Positions 1-10,700 of a stretch of 64,000 nt of DNA are shown here, in pieces. The notes beneath the pieces were generated by a model. It did not search any database. It was given only the letters and a program-made list of their open reading frames with translations, and was not told where the DNA came from. The first letter of the stretch is position 1. Each line of letters starts with the position of its first letter. Position numbers and translations under genes: made by a program. Source of the stretch: DAOUBP01 sp034432655 (GTDB lineage Bacteria > Chloroflexota > Anaerolineae > CG2-30-64-16); the NCBI GenBank assembly GCA_034432655.1, contig DAOUBP010000096.1:1-64000 (forward strand). The letters are read 5' to 3'.

Positions 1-17
1 ACACGCACAATCGGAGC

Positions 18-60
18 GCGGCATCCTCAGATGCCGCCTGTTCGCATCTGAGGATGCGAA
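18..60. repeat. Pair of mutually complementary hairpins (REP/BIME-like)
   Basis: Two perfect 8-bp stems with 4-nt loops lie side by side: GCGGCATC-ctca-GATGCCGC at 18-37 and TTCGCATC-tgag-GATGCGAA at 41-60. The 14-nt core of the first (21-34) is the exact reverse complement of the core of the second (44-57), so the pair can also fold as one long stem. The GCGGCAT/ATGCCGC arm recurs in the tandem repeats near 61.2 kb. It sits upstream of the first gene, and could be a dispersed palindromic element or the terminator of a gene beyond the left edge. Confidence 0.6.
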
Positions 61-131
61 CTCCGCTATGTGTGATGTCTATCTGTTGTCTCCATGAGCT
101 TCGGCGTCTGTGTTCTTCAGACAGTTTGCTT

Positions 132-1916
132 ATGCAGTACAAAGAGGTTGTGAGTATTCGTCCTTTCCGGGAAAACGGCGTCTTCCTCATCGGCGGCCCG
201 GCCCTGGTGGTCGTCGGGTGGGGAGCTGGGCCGGTGTTAACTGCGCTCAGCCCCGATGGCCAACTGGCAGAGGCCACGTTGTTGACCCTGGCGTATGTGC
301 GCATCTTTTTCACCGGCTTGGGGATTGCGGCTTGTTTATGGCGCTGGCTGGCTGTGCCCCGATTGCGGCTGTCGCTTGTCCTGCTCGTGGTAGGAATGAC
401 CCTGGCCGCGCGCGGGGTGCGGCTGGACGCGCCCTACCTGGATCACCATGCTCACCGCCAGACAGATGTGGCGACTATCGCCCGCAACTTTTATGAAGAC
501 AACCCCAGCATATTTTGGCCGCAGGTTAACTGGCGCGCCGATGCACCGAACTATATCGAGTCGCAGTTCCCGCTGGTGCCCTGGCTGGCCTCTTGGATCT
601 ACCGCGCCGTCGGCGAACGACCCTGGGTGGGTCGCGGTATCGTAGTGCTGTTTGCGGGCCTCCAGGCGGTGGCGCTTTTTGGATTGGTCAGTCTGTATTG
701 GGGACAAGTGGTCGGCTTTCTGGCCGCGCTGTTCCTGGCGCTCAGCCCGCTGGCAGTGTATTTCGGGCGGACTTTTATGGATGATACGCCTTCCCTGGCG
801 CTGGCGACTGCGGCACTTTGGGGGATCGCCACCTGGGTCAGGCAGGGCCGGCGGTGGGCGTTGATGTGGGGCTTGTGCGCATTAGCGCTGGCAGTGATGG
901 TCAAGCTGGTCACGCTGTATATCTTCTTGCCCCTGGTGCTGATCCTGTGGCAACGTTGGGGGCGGCAAATCTGGCGCGCACCGGTGGCCTGGGCGATCCT
1001 GGTTTTGCCGTTGTTGCCGGTTGTCGGCTGGTACGCCTGGGCGCGGATGTTGGGACAACAGTACCTCACTTTTGGGATTTGGGGTCCTGCCTCCAACGAG
1101 GCGGCCAATCTGGCCAAATGGGGATCGGCAGCGCTGGTGCTGAGCCGTGAATTCGTCGGGCGGCTGGGTGGACGCATCTTGGCCCAGGTATTGACCCCTG
1201 CTGGCCTCGGCGCATTGTTGGTGGCGGCTCTGTCCTTTGCCCCGCGATTCCGGATGCCGGGGCCCGGCAGGACAGTGTTGCAACATATCTTGTACTCGGT
1301 CGGAGAGGATACAACGGGCAACGGAGCGCGGGTGTCTTGGGGCTTGATTGTATTCGGGGCCTGGCTGACGGGCGTGCTGGTCTATGTGGCGATCTCCGGC
1401 CGGGCACAGTGGATTCATGATTACTATCAATTGCCTTTTGCAGCAGTTCTGGCGCCGTTTGTCGGTTATGGCCTGGCTGTGCTATGGCGTCTGCGGTGGT
1501 ATGGCCGGTGGTTTGCGTTCGGACTGGTGGTTTTGCTGGCCGTTTTTTCGGCTCAGGTCCTGCCCGCATACCATCTTGATTGGCATGGCTGGATATTGCG
1601 GGAGGCGCAGGTGGTGCAGGCGATCAGCGAACCGGGTGATCGGATTGTTACTGTGACTTTCGATAATCAGCCTACGTTGCTATATCACCTGCATCGGCCG
1701 GGCTGGATCGTGGATTATCTGCAGCCAGAGAAGCTGGCCACCGTACCGGAACTGATCGCTGCGGGAGCGCGGCTGGTAATCCTGCAAAACATCGAGACAT
1801 CGCAAGCTGCTGCAGTTCGCCTGACCGAACAACCGTGGTTGGAGGGTTTGATCCTGGTGGAACGGACTGACCGGTATGCGATCTACCAGGTACCTTGGGG
1901 CGAGGAGGAACGGTGA
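132..1916 (+). CDS. Multi-pass membrane glycosyltransferase, GT39/ArnT-like
   Basis: About 594 aa with roughly ten hydrophobic segments and a soluble C-terminal tail from about residue 487. The first extracytoplasmic loop carries LDHHAHRQTD near residue 104, the acidic/His-rich loop expected of GT-C enzymes (GT39/ArnT/PMT-like) that use a polyprenyl-phosphate sugar donor on the outer membrane face. Longer upstream starts exist, but they run into the hairpin pair at 18-60; ATG 132 gives a sensible N-terminus just before the first helix. The stop overlaps the GTG start of the acyltransferase (GTGA), so the two are probably co-translated. Donor and acceptor cannot be told from sequence; a role in decorating surface glycan or glycoprotein is inferred from the neighbouring polysaccharide genes. 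Confidence 0.75.
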   Translation: MQYKEVVSIRPFRENGVFLIGGPALVVVGWGAGPVLTALSPDGQLAEATLLTLAYVRIFFTGLGIAACLWRWLAVPRLRLSLVLLVVGMTLAARGVRLDAPYLDHHAHRQTDVATIARNFYEDNPSIFWPQVNWRADAPNYIESQFPLVPWLASWIYRAVGERPWVGRGIVVLFAGLQAVALFGLVSLYWGQVVGFLAALFLALSPLAVYFGRTFMDDTPSLALATAALWGIATWVRQGRRWALMWGLCALALAVMVKLVTLYIFLPLVLILWQRWGRQIWRAPVAWAILVLPLLPVVGWYAWARMLGQQYLTFGIWGPASNEAANLAKWGSAALVLSREFVGRLGGRILAQVLTPAGLGALLVAALSFAPRFRMPGPGRTVLQHILYSVGEDTTGNGARVSWGLIVFGAWLTGVLVYVAISGRAQWIHDYYQLPFAAVLAPFVGYGLAVLWRLRWYGRWFAFGLVVLLAVFSAQVLPAYHLDWHGWILREAQVVQAISEPGDRIVTVTFDNQPTLLYHLHRPGWIVDYLQPEKLATVPELIAAGARLVILQNIETSQAAAVRLTEQPWLEGLILVERTDRYAIYQVPWGEEER

Positions 1917-2572
1917 CATCGTGGCGTGACCGTTGGATCGCATTTTGGATGGCTCGCGCAGGGTTGAGCCGTCGTGGCCGTTTGGCGACCCGTTTGGCGA
2001 CCTGGGTTGCTGCGCCGTACAAGGGCAAACGTCCGCTGGCGCGGCTCAATCCAAACGGCTATATCTCGCCTCGCGCACAAATCATTTGTCGCGACTTTCG
2101 CCTGGGCCGGCATTGCTATGTGGACGATGATGTGATCATCTACGACCGCGGGGACGGTGGTCATGTTGCGCTGGGAGATGGTGCCCACTTGTATCGCGGC
2201 ACTATCATCGAGCTGGGTCAGGGCGGCAGTGTGGAGGTCGGTACAGATAGCCACATCCAGCCCAACTGCCAGTTCACGGCGTTTGTGGCGGCGGTGAGGA
2301 TCGGCGCACGGGTACAGGTGGCGCCTGGCTGCGCGTTTTATCCGTATCAGCACACTTTCGAGGCAGGCCGACCGATTGTCGAGCAGCCGTTGCACAGCGC
2401 AGGCGATATCGTCATCGCAGACGATGCCTGGTTGGGTTATGGCGTTATTGTGCTGGACGGTGTGACCATCGGCGCTGGTGCAGTAGTGGGCGCCGGGGCT
2501 GTGGTGGTGCACGATGTGCCGGCCGGCGCCATCGTGGTGGGAGTGCCAGCGCGCATTATCGGCCATCGGTAG
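1913..2572 (+). CDS. Hexapeptide-repeat acyltransferase (left-handed beta-helix)
   Basis: A protein of 219 aa. An N-terminal basic segment of about 45 residues is followed by imperfect hexapeptide turns ([LIV]-G-x4 type) through to the C-terminus, ending in the familiar GAGAVVVHDVPAGAIVVGVPAR pattern, quoted here only in part: DVPAGAIVVGVPAR. Such WcaF/LacA-like enzymes acetylate or acylate sugars using acyl-CoA. GTG 1913 is preferred over an upstream TTG at 1895 because GAGGAGG at 1902-1908 sits 4 nt before it and the start overlaps the previous stop as GTGA. The 3' end overlaps the convergent membrane gene by 17 nt. The sugar substrate is unknown. Confidence 0.8.
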   Translation: MTSWRDRWIAFWMARAGLSRRGRLATRLATWVAAPYKGKRPLARLNPNGYISPRAQIICRDFRLGRHCYVDDDVIIYDRGDGGHVALGDGAHLYRGTIIELGQGGSVEVGTDSHIQPNCQFTAFVAAVRIGARVQVAPGCAFYPYQHTFEAGRPIVEQPLHSAGDIVIADDAWLGYGVIVLDGVTIGAGAVVGAGAVVVHDVPAGAIVVGVPARIIGHR

Positions 2573-3863
2573 TGACTAATGTGTTGGTCGTGCTCAGTTG
2601 CCATGCACGAACCACACAATATCCGGTCAAGGCGACGAACAGGCCCAGCCGCCAGTAGGAACTTACGGGATCTGAGAAAACATAGAACAACGTTCCGGCG
2701 AATGCAAAAAGAATATAGACATAAGGATAATCTGGCCGGTCCAACAGATCGAGAACTAGCAGCAGGATGAAAGGTGGGAACTGATAGTGCGTCTCAGTCC
2801 ATTTGCCCAAGACCAGAAAAGCTGCCGTATTGGCAGCCATGGCGGCAACCAGCGCCGTGCGGACTTGGGGCACATGCCAGGGGAGTTTGTGGAACCATGT
2901 GCTGCGCTTTGCGACGGGCAATCGCAGTGCAACGAGCACTGAAAAGATAGAAATCGTCAGCAGAAAGATCGGGCTTGACCATTTCACCAGGGCGGTGTTG
3001 AGCGCTGGCTGTAACTCGGGGACCAGGTGAGTGATGACGCGCATCAGCAGGTATGGCACGTTTGTCCCGTACAGGATGCGATACCTTTCTATCCCCCAGA
3101 TGCTGTAGCTCACCTCAGCTGGCCAGGCCAACCAGAAAGGCAAGAGCAGGACAGCGGGCAAAGTGAGGAGCGGCAGGAAGAAGGCCAGTAACTGTGGAAT
3201 CTGCGGTCGGCTTGATTGCCATGCCTGACGCAAAACCAGGAGTGCGATCGGCAGCAGGGCAAACCCCGCCGTTTGTTTCAACGCCAGCGCCAGCCCCCAG
3301 CAGAGACCGGCGTGCCACAAGCTGCTGGCCTTAATGGCCAGCAGGATCATTAACATGAGCAGACTCTCATGATGGCCCATATACGCCGAACTGAAGGGGA
3401 CAATGAAGGTGAGCAAACATAACAGAAAAGTAACAGTTCGCCAACGCGCTTCAACCCGTCCCGTCCACTGCCCTGTCAGGGCAGCAAGTTGACCTGCCAG
3501 CAAGACATCGGAGACCAGCCAGGGCAGGCCGGCCAGCACTTCGAGCCCGCGTGTTGAAAGTCCCAGAGCCCGACCCATTGCGATCACAGGTGCCAGGATC
3601 ATAGGCATCAAGGGCGGATAAGTGAAAGCCATTCCTTGAGGCGGGGCTGACCAAGGCTGTGCGCGTTCGCTGTACAAGTCGAACGATCCGTCCAGGATGC
3701 GGCTTGCCGCGTGGATGAACCAGGTCGCGTCCTCCTGGTGATAGCCATAGGCCCGCGAGAGCATGCCGAGGGCTACGTAGCTGATGCCGAGAAGCACCAT
3801 CCAACGTCGGTCCGCAGAAAGAAAGGTGTAGGGACGGCTCAAGATCAACCCTTTGATAGACAA
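2556..3863 (-). CDS. Multi-pass membrane protein, GT87/DUF2029-like mannosyltransferase candidate
   Basis: Up to 435 aa with about ten transmembrane segments. The first loop contains HQEDATWFIHAASRILDG and, further on, FTYPPLMP, which resemble the loop region of polyprenol-dependent GT-C glycosyltransferases (GT87/DUF2029 and relatives). The longest frame starts at TTG 3863, leaving only 22 bp to the divergent gene at 3886; TTG 3842, with AAAGGG 6 nt upstream, and ATG 3800 are alternatives, so the start is uncertain. It is the only minus-strand gene in the first 50 kb and its 3' end overlaps the acyltransferase tail to tail. A generic integral membrane protein cannot be ruled out, but the context favours glycan transfer. 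Confidence 0.65.
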   Translation of the reverse strand: MSIKGLILSRPYTFLSADRRWMVLLGISYVALGMLSRAYGYHQEDATWFIHAASRILDGSFDLYSERAQPWSAPPQGMAFTYPPLMPMILAPVIAMGRALGLSTRGLEVLAGLPWLVSDVLLAGQLAALTGQWTGRVEARWRTVTFLLCLLTFIVPFSSAYMGHHESLLMLMILLAIKASSLWHAGLCWGLALALKQTAGFALLPIALLVLRQAWQSSRPQIPQLLAFFLPLLTLPAVLLLPFWLAWPAEVSYSIWGIERYRILYGTNVPYLLMRVITHLVPELQPALNTALVKWSSPIFLLTISIFSVLVALRLPVAKRSTWFHKLPWHVPQVRTALVAAMAANTAAFLVLGKWTETHYQFPPFILLLVLDLLDRPDYPYVYILFAFAGTLFYVFSDPVSSYWRLGLFVALTGYCVVRAWQLSTTNTLVTTDGR

Positions 3864-3885
3864 TCTTACACAAGGAGCAGAATAA

Positions 3886-6800
3886 ATGTATCAGAGAACA
3901 GACTCGGCGCGTCAACATCGTCGCATCTGGGCGGTTATTGGGTCGTTTGCCGTGATTGTTGCAGCGCTGTTTGCTCTGCGCGTGCCGCTCCAGGCTGCGA
4001 CGGCACCGCGCGTGGCCGCCAGCATCGTAGACATTACAACGCCAAGCACCTATTACAACAACTGGCGAGATTACGCAAACGAGGGCACTCAGATTCGCAT
4101 TCAAGTCCCTTCGGGCTATAACCCCACCATACCAACGCCGTTGGTGATTGCGTTGCATGGCTACAACCAGACGCGCTTCAACGCCCTGGCCGACTATGCA
4201 GCTGCTGCAGAGACAAAGGGGTGGTTACTGGCCGCTCCGGAACTGCATGGTGAGGTAAACACTTTGCCGGATGTGGGCGCTGCGGTGATGGCCGCCCGCG
4301 CTGCGCAGTGGGATGTGCTAGATACGCTTAATTATATGAAGGCGTATTACAACGTTGACCCGACACGTGTCTACCTGGTGGGTTTCGATACCGGCGGCAT
4401 GCTGGCTGAGATCACAGCAGCCAAATGGCCACAGCTCTTTGCCGCTGTGGCCGCCGACAGCAGCCCGTCCAACCTGATCATCTGGGAATACGATACCCGT
4501 CCCGGGGGCGATACTCCCAATGCCGAGATCAACGCTGCCATGCAAGCCGAGACCGGCGCCTATGAACCTGAATACCACACATTGATGGGTGCCCGCAAGC
4601 CGTATATGTACCACTTCGAGTATGAGCGCCGCTCACCTACCGATTACGCGTTGAACTTCCGCCACATTCCTTTGCTTCTGCTGCATCCGGAAGGGGATCG
4701 CATGGTAGCGCCGAACCACGCGCGGGCCATGTATCTGGCGGTGCAGGATATCGGCGGCACGGTGCAACTGGAACTGTACCCCGGCAATCACGGGACGCGC
4801 AGGGACGACTTCGCCAACTTTACGCTGAACTGGTTGGGGCAATATCAGCGCGCGCTGAACTATGCGCCTCAAAACAACATCTTCTCGCGGGATGAGTCGG
4901 GACGCAACTTTTGGATCGGTGTGCGGCTCTCCTCCGATGATGTGAGCGTAGACCCGACTAACTATGCACTGCGCACTGAGGCGCACTGGACGCGCATCTG
5001 GGACGCCAGCTACGATGTCGTTGCGGGGACGATCAGCCTGGACGCGGAAAATCTAGAGCCGATGACCGGTACATTGAATCCAGACCCTTACTATGGTGAA
5101 GTTATCGGCGCGTATCCGCCCCAAGATCTGACGGTGCAGCTGGAATTCTACCTGGACCAGATCGGCTTGCCAGCCGGTGGGGTCTATACGGTTGCCCGCC
5201 TCAACAAGGACACCGGGCAGCTGACCACAAGTTTCGTAATGGCGGAGAACGGCCGAGTCAGTGTGGCGCTGCCGAAGGGCGCGTTCTTGTACCACATAGC
5301 TGCCGGCAACCTGTTGCCTGCTTATCAAACTGCAGTTATGCAGCAGGGCAGCAGCGGCTACAACGGCGCGCGTGATACTTATATCAACGCTTGGGCGTCC
5401 GATGCGAACTATGCTGCCTCCTCGGTGTTGGGCATCGGTTCCCTTTCCTCGAATAACAATGTTTATCCGCAACAAACTGCCCTGCTGCGCTATGATCTCA
5501 GCCCCTTGCCAGCTAATGCCCAGGTCCGTTTTGCCGTGCTGATCGTTGAGCCGCCCGATGCCGACTCTTTGCCCCAAAATATCAACCGGCCGGCGGTGGA
5601 GGCGTTTCAGGTCAATCGCCTGTGGGACGAAGGATTTGCCACCTGGAACCAGGCCCGCAGCGGCGTGTCCTGGTCGCAGCCGGGCGCCGAGGGTGTGCCG
5701 GGCGATCGCACCGCCGGTTATTCTGACCGGCGTATGGTCTACATGTTTACGCCAGCGCCTTGGGGCTTCGATGTCACCGGGCCGGTCCGTAACTGGCTGG
5801 CCAACCCGGCGTCCAACTACGGCGTGCTTTTGCGCACCGCTCCTGCGACCGCCGGCGTAAATCGGGAAGACAATCTTTTCTATGTGGCGTCCTCGAAGCA
5901 CGGCGCAAGTGCTAAGCGGCCGAAGCTTGTGGTGATCTACACCACGCCGGGCAGTCCGTCTATCACTGCCACGCCGACCGCCACGCCGACCGCCGGGCCA
6001 TCGCCCACACCCACGCACACGCCGACACCGACCGCAACCCCGCTCGCACTCTTGCCGACGCCGACCCCTCAGTTCACCCCTGAGTGGCGGCAGGTGCTCA
6101 ATGCGCCAGGTGTCTTTTGGAACGATGTAGACTTCGCCGGCCAGATCGGTTATGCCATCGGTGGCCCGGACTATGACTCCTATGGGCCCGGCAAAGTGGC
6201 CAAGACCACTGACGGCGGCCGCACCTGGACGGTCCTGCCGGACCTGAGTTCTGTCGGGTTCATGCGCGGCATTGATTGTAAAGATGCCGACACTTGTTGG
6301 GTGGCCGGTCAATATGGCACGATTTTTCGGACGACCAACGGTGGCACCAGCTGGGAAGGGGTCTATAACCGGGCCGGGTACACGGGTTACTTGTATTCGG
6401 TACGTTGGACGGGCCAGGGCAACACCGTCTTGATCGGCACTACCTGCAAGGAGCTTCTGCGCGCCGAGGACGGCTATACCTTTGACTCAGTCTTCGTCAA
6501 TGACGCCTGCGTGGTGAAATGGGACATCGCCTGTCCTGCTCCCGGCGTCTGCTACGCTTCGGCCAACGGCGAGTTTATTCACAAGACCACCGACAATGGG
6601 CTCAACTGGACTTCCAGGCAGATCGGTTTTGGCCGGCACTATAGCATTTCGTGTGTTAATGCGAGTACCTGCTGGGCAGCCGGCCAGCATGGCCAGATCT
6701 TTTTCACCAGCGACGGCGGCAACACCTGGAAGCGGCAGCAGCCTGACATCCCGGACGATGTGACCTTCGCCCGAATTCGCATGCTGGATGCCCGGCACGG

Positions 6801-7611
6801 TTACGCGATTGCCCGCCGGGTTACCTACGATGCCTCGGGGAAATGGGATACGTTTGTCAGCGGTGGCCTGGTCTACCGCACGGATAATGGCACGTCCTGG
6901 CGGCAGGTGGGCGGCTTCACCACCAACGATCTCTCCGGTCTTTACGTACACAATATGGACGATGTTGTGATTGTGGACCGCGCGGGCAAGATCTGGCGGT
7001 ATGCCAACTGGATCACACCAACCCCAGAGCCGACCGCAACTCCGACTGCCACAGCCAGCATGACCCCGACCAGCACGCCGACGGCTACCAGCACGTCAAC
7101 ACCGACCGCAACACCGACCGCGACAGCCACTAGCACGTCAACAGCGACCGCGACAGCCACTTCAACCGCTACGGCCACGCCGACGGCGACAAGCACCGCT
7201 ACCGCGACACCGACGGCCACAGCCACACCGACAGCCACGGCGACCGCAACTGAAACGCCCACCGCGACAGCCACGGCGACTCCTGATACGGGGATCTTGC
7301 TCGGGTCGGTATTTGACGACCAAAACGGAAACGGCGTTCCAGATGATGGGGAACCCGGCTTGCCTGAGGTAGTCATTCGGTTGTTTGGCCCCGCTAACTA
7401 TGTAGCCGAGGTGGTCACCGATGCGCAGGGGTTTTATCGGTTTATCGGCTTGCGGCCCGGTGAATATCACCTGTGGTTGATCACACCAAAAGGCTATTTT
7501 GTGTCATCAGGGCTGCCCATCATTACTGAGGTGGCGGCCAATGCCACTGTGGAAGTTCGTATCCCCTTGCGCGCCTATCGGTTGACGTATCTGCCGTTGG
7601 TAATTCGTTAA
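3886..7611 (+). CDS. Giant secreted alpha/beta-hydrolase-like protein, nucleophile lost (D168), YLPLVIR C-terminus
   Basis: A 1241-aa exported protein; SD AAGGAG at 3872-3877 lies 8 nt before ATG. Order of parts: signal anchor (about 14-38); esterase/PHB-depolymerase-like alpha/beta-hydrolase (46-330); an uncharacterised beta domain (330-480); DNRLRE-type domain (482-685); Thr-Pro linker; Ycf48/BNR-like propeller with DGG.TW repeats (730-1042); a 90-residue Thr-Pro linker; SdrD-B-like domain with Ca-type DQNGNGVPDDGEPGL; and final TYLPLVIR (to 1241). The nucleophile elbow reads VGFDTGGM, so the usual Ser is Asp168, while His302 (GNHG) and the acidic residue of HPEGD remain. It is probably a binding pseudo-enzyme; an unusual Asp nucleophile is less likely. 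It is paralogous to the next two plus-strand genes. Confidence 0.85.
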   Translation: MYQRTDSARQHRRIWAVIGSFAVIVAALFALRVPLQAATAPRVAASIVDITTPSTYYNNWRDYANEGTQIRIQVPSGYNPTIPTPLVIALHGYNQTRFNALADYAAAAETKGWLLAAPELHGEVNTLPDVGAAVMAARAAQWDVLDTLNYMKAYYNVDPTRVYLVGFDTGGMLAEITAAKWPQLFAAVAADSSPSNLIIWEYDTRPGGDTPNAEINAAMQAETGAYEPEYHTLMGARKPYMYHFEYERRSPTDYALNFRHIPLLLLHPEGDRMVAPNHARAMYLAVQDIGGTVQLELYPGNHGTRRDDFANFTLNWLGQYQRALNYAPQNNIFSRDESGRNFWIGVRLSSDDVSVDPTNYALRTEAHWTRIWDASYDVVAGTISLDAENLEPMTGTLNPDPYYGEVIGAYPPQDLTVQLEFYLDQIGLPAGGVYTVARLNKDTGQLTTSFVMAENGRVSVALPKGAFLYHIAAGNLLPAYQTAVMQQGSSGYNGARDTYINAWASDANYAASSVLGIGSLSSNNNVYPQQTALLRYDLSPLPANAQVRFAVLIVEPPDADSLPQNINRPAVEAFQVNRLWDEGFATWNQARSGVSWSQPGAEGVPGDRTAGYSDRRMVYMFTPAPWGFDVTGPVRNWLANPASNYGVLLRTAPATAGVNREDNLFYVASSKHGASAKRPKLVVIYTTPGSPSITATPTATPTAGPSPTPTHTPTPTATPLALLPTPTPQFTPEWRQVLNAPGVFWNDVDFAGQIGYAIGGPDYDSYGPGKVAKTTDGGRTWTVLPDLSSVGFMRGIDCKDADTCWVAGQYGTIFRTTNGGTSWEGVYNRAGYTGYLYSVRWTGQGNTVLIGTTCKELLRAEDGYTFDSVFVNDACVVKWDIACPAPGVCYASANGEFIHKTTDNGLNWTSRQIGFGRHYSISCVNASTCWAAGQHGQIFFTSDGGNTWKRQQPDIPDDVTFARIRMLDARHGYAIARRVTYDASGKWDTFVSGGLVYRTDNGTSWRQVGGFTTNDLSGLYVHNMDDVVIVDRAGKIWRYANWITPTPEPTATPTATASMTPTSTPTATSTSTPTATPTATATSTSTATATATSTATATPTATSTATATPTATATPTATATATETPTATATATPDTGILLGSVFDDQNGNGVPDDGEPGLPEVVIRLFGPANYVAEVVTDAQGFYRFIGLRPGEYHLWLITPKGYFVSSGLPIITEVAANATVEVRIPLRAYRLTYLPLVIR
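7018..7288 (+). repeat. Thr-Pro/Thr-Ala linker microsatellite
   Basis: In-frame coding low complexity made of degenerate 6- and 12-nt units (ACGCCGACC, ACGGCGACC and variants) encoding alternating Thr, Pro, Ala and Ser for about 90 residues. It joins the propeller to the SdrD-B-like domain of the hydrolase paralog. Similar tracts occur in most exported proteins here, for example 10300-10436, 15580-15716, 37678-37815, 45010-45225 and 49010-49190. Such DNA is prone to slippage, so linker length is likely to vary between strains. Confidence 0.8.
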
Positions 7612-7620
7612 GCCTGACCT

Positions 7621-7663
7621 CACGGTGGTCTGTGGGCGGCTCCCCTGCCCACAGACCACCGTG
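7621..7663 (+). terminator. Strong hairpin, 17-bp stem, after the first hydrolase gene
   Basis: A perfect 17-bp inverted repeat (7621-7637 with 7647-7663) around a 9-nt loop begins 10 nt after the stop codon. It is followed by TGAAAAAA rather than a T-tract, so it fits a factor-assisted terminator or a 3'-end stabilising structure better than a classical intrinsic terminator. Confidence 0.6.
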
Positions 7664-7789
7664 TGAAAAAACTGTAACAACCTGAGCTGTCCGGTCTTCA
7701 TCCTCTCTTCATCCCCGACGTGCATAATCATGCGCGTAAGACTGTAATCTGTGGTCGCCATCCCTTGTCTCGATGAAGTGGAGAGAACT

Positions 7790-10700
7790 ATGGTCCCCGG
7801 AAACCTGGTACGACGGACGTTTTTCCCCTGGCTGCTGATCGCTTTGTTCCTGGTTGTGGTGACCATCCCCAGTGCGGCACTGACCCGTCCCGCGCGGGAT
7901 GACAATCCTGCTCTTACCGCGGCCGGCCAGGGCGTAGCGGCTACCATTCTCGATGTGACCATCCCCAGCACGTACTACAACAATTGGTCGGGGTATGCCG
8001 ACGAAGGGACCCGGGTGCGCCTTCAGATTCCTTCCGGCTACAGCCCGGCAGTCCCTGCACCTCTGGTGATCGCTTTGCATGACTATAACCAGACACGCGT
8101 TGACAGCTTTAACAGCTACGCGGCTGCGGCTGATGCGCGCGGCTGGCTGCTGGCCGCACCGGAGATGCACGGCGAAGTGAACAACGCGCCCAACGTCGGC
8201 GTGCGCGTGATGGGATCGCGCGCCTCGCAATGGGATGTGCTGGATACCATTAACTACATGAAGGCCAACTATAACGTAGACAGCACCCGCATCTACCTGA
8301 TCGGCTATGGCATGGGTGGGCTGACGGCGCAGATTTTTGCTGCCAAATGGCCGCACTTGATCGCGGCCGTAGTGGCCGACAGCAGCCCCTCTAACCTGGT
8401 GATCTGGGAATTCGATACCCGTTCCACCGGAGACACCCCTAATGCGGCCATCAACCAGGCGATGCTTCAAGAAACAGGCGCGTATCATCCGTCTACGCAT
8501 CAGCTCATTGCTGAGCGGCGTCCTTATCGCTATCATTTCGAGTATGAACGACGTTCGCCCACCGACTTTGCGCTGAACTTCCGGCACATTCCCCTCCTGT
8601 TGCTACATCCCTCCAACGACACCACGGTGGCGCCGGCCCATGCGCATATCATGTACCGGAATGTCTTAGATTACACCGAGACAACGGTGCAGCTAGAGTT
8701 CTTCTCCGGCAACCACGGCAGTCGTCGCGCTGATTACGCTAACTATACTCTGAATTGGCTTGGCCAGTTTCAAAGGCCGGCCGATTTTGTCCCACAGAAT
8801 AACACTTTCTCGCGTGACGAATCTGGACGTAATTTCTGGATCGGCGTCCAGCTTTCGTCCGATGCCGTCAGTGTGGATCCGAGCACATATGCCCTGCGCA
8901 CCGAGGCGCATTGGACACGAGTGTGGGATGCTACCTTCAATCGTGATCTGCGGACCATCGAAGTAGATGTCGAGAATCTGGAACCGTTAACCGGTAGCGT
9001 GAAAGACTATGGCGCGTACCCGCCTACCGATCTTACTGTGCAGTTGGACTTCTATCTAGACCAGATCGGGCTGCCGACATCTGGCCCTTATACCGTCGAA
9101 CGGATCAACAAGGACACCGGTCAGTTTACTATCAGCACGGCCACCGCTAGCGGTGGTGTAGTGAGGGTCGCGGTGCCCAAAGGGGCCTACCTGTACCGGA
9201 TCGTGGCCGGCGACCAACCGCCGGCCTACCAGACTGTGACGTTCCAGCAGGGGGTGAACGGCTACACCGGCGTGCAAGATACCTTTATCAGCGAATGGCC
9301 GCCGCCGCCGGGTCAGTCGGATGAAGACTACGCGACCTGGTCCGATCTGGCGATCAGTCACATCGGTTCCCTGGCACAACGTGAGCCGTTGCTGCGCTTT
9401 GATCTGAGCAGTCTGCCTGTCAACGCACATATCCGTTTTGCGGTGTTGATCGTCAACACATCTTTGTTGCCGGACAATATCAATCGTCCGCCGGTAGATG
9501 TTTTTCAGGTGAACCGGCAGTGGGTTGTCAACCAGACCACATGGAGGCTGGCGCGTTCCGGCGTGCCTTGGGAAGTCCCGGGGGCGGCCGGCGTGCCCGG
9601 CGACCGCTCCGGCGCCTATACCGACCGACGCATGGTTTACATGGCTAATCCGCCGGCCGCCTGGGGCTTTGATGTCGGTGGCATGGTGCGTAGCTGGGTT
9701 GCCAGCCCGGCCAGCAACTTCGGCCTCCTGTTGCGCGCAGCGCCGGCTGCAGCCGACTACACCAAAGAGGACAATGACTTTTTTGTCGCTTCTTCGGAGG
9801 CCAGCACGCAGTCCAGCCGGCCCAAACTGGTGGTAGTTTACACCACAGAACAACCGACGCCCACGCCGACCATCACGCCCACGCCCACGGCGACGGCGAC
9901 GCCGACGGAAACGCCTACCCCTACGCCTACTCACACGCCGACGATGACGCCGACCCCCACTGAAACTGCTACACCTACTGTGACGCCGACTCGCGTGCCC
10001 GGCACCCGCGTTATCTCCGGTGATGTTTTCATGGATGACAACCGGAGCGGCGAGCGCGATCCGGGTGAGTCCGGTGTGGCCGACGTGCCGGTCGCGTTGA
10101 TTTTCGATGGCATCGTGCGTTACAATGCGACGACCGATAGCAACGGTGAGTTTTTGTTCCCCGATGTTGACCCGCCAGGGACGTGGGTGGTACGCATCGT
10201 ACCGCCACCCGGCCTGGGCACCCTCAGCGGCGAGGATTCGCAAACGGTTGTCCTGGACGTGAACGACGAGAAGTATGTGCCTTTCCCCATGGTGGTCTTG
10301 CCCACCCCGACGCCGACGCCGACCGCGACCGCCACGGCAACTGCTACTCCCACGGCAACGGCCACCCCGACTGTGACCTCAACACCCACGGCCACGCCCA
10401 CGCGCACGTTGACCCCCACTGCCACTCCCACCGCCATCAACGGCTGGCGACAGGTGTATCACGCGCCGGGAGTGATCTGGCGTGATCTGGAGTTCGTGGA
10501 TGCCAACGTGGGCTATGCGGTGGGTGGTCCGCCCGGGGACGCCGAGGGTCAAGCGACCCTATTGAAGACAACTGACGGCGGCGCCAGTTGGGCCGAGCAA
10601 AAGTTGAATACCCTGTCATGGATGGACGGCCTGACGTGCAAAAATGCCCAGACCTGTTGGATCGCCGGCAAATACGGCACCATCCAACGCACCCTCGACG

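Noticed and set aside
5053..6312. Long minus-strand open frame opposite the first hydrolase gene
   Set aside because: It is a shadow of a high-GC coding strand; basic, low-complexity product without domains, opposite a protein with clear motifs.
6075..7010. Photosystem II assembly factor
   Set aside because: The Ycf48-like propeller is only one module of a secreted hydrolase-like protein; there is no photosynthesis context.
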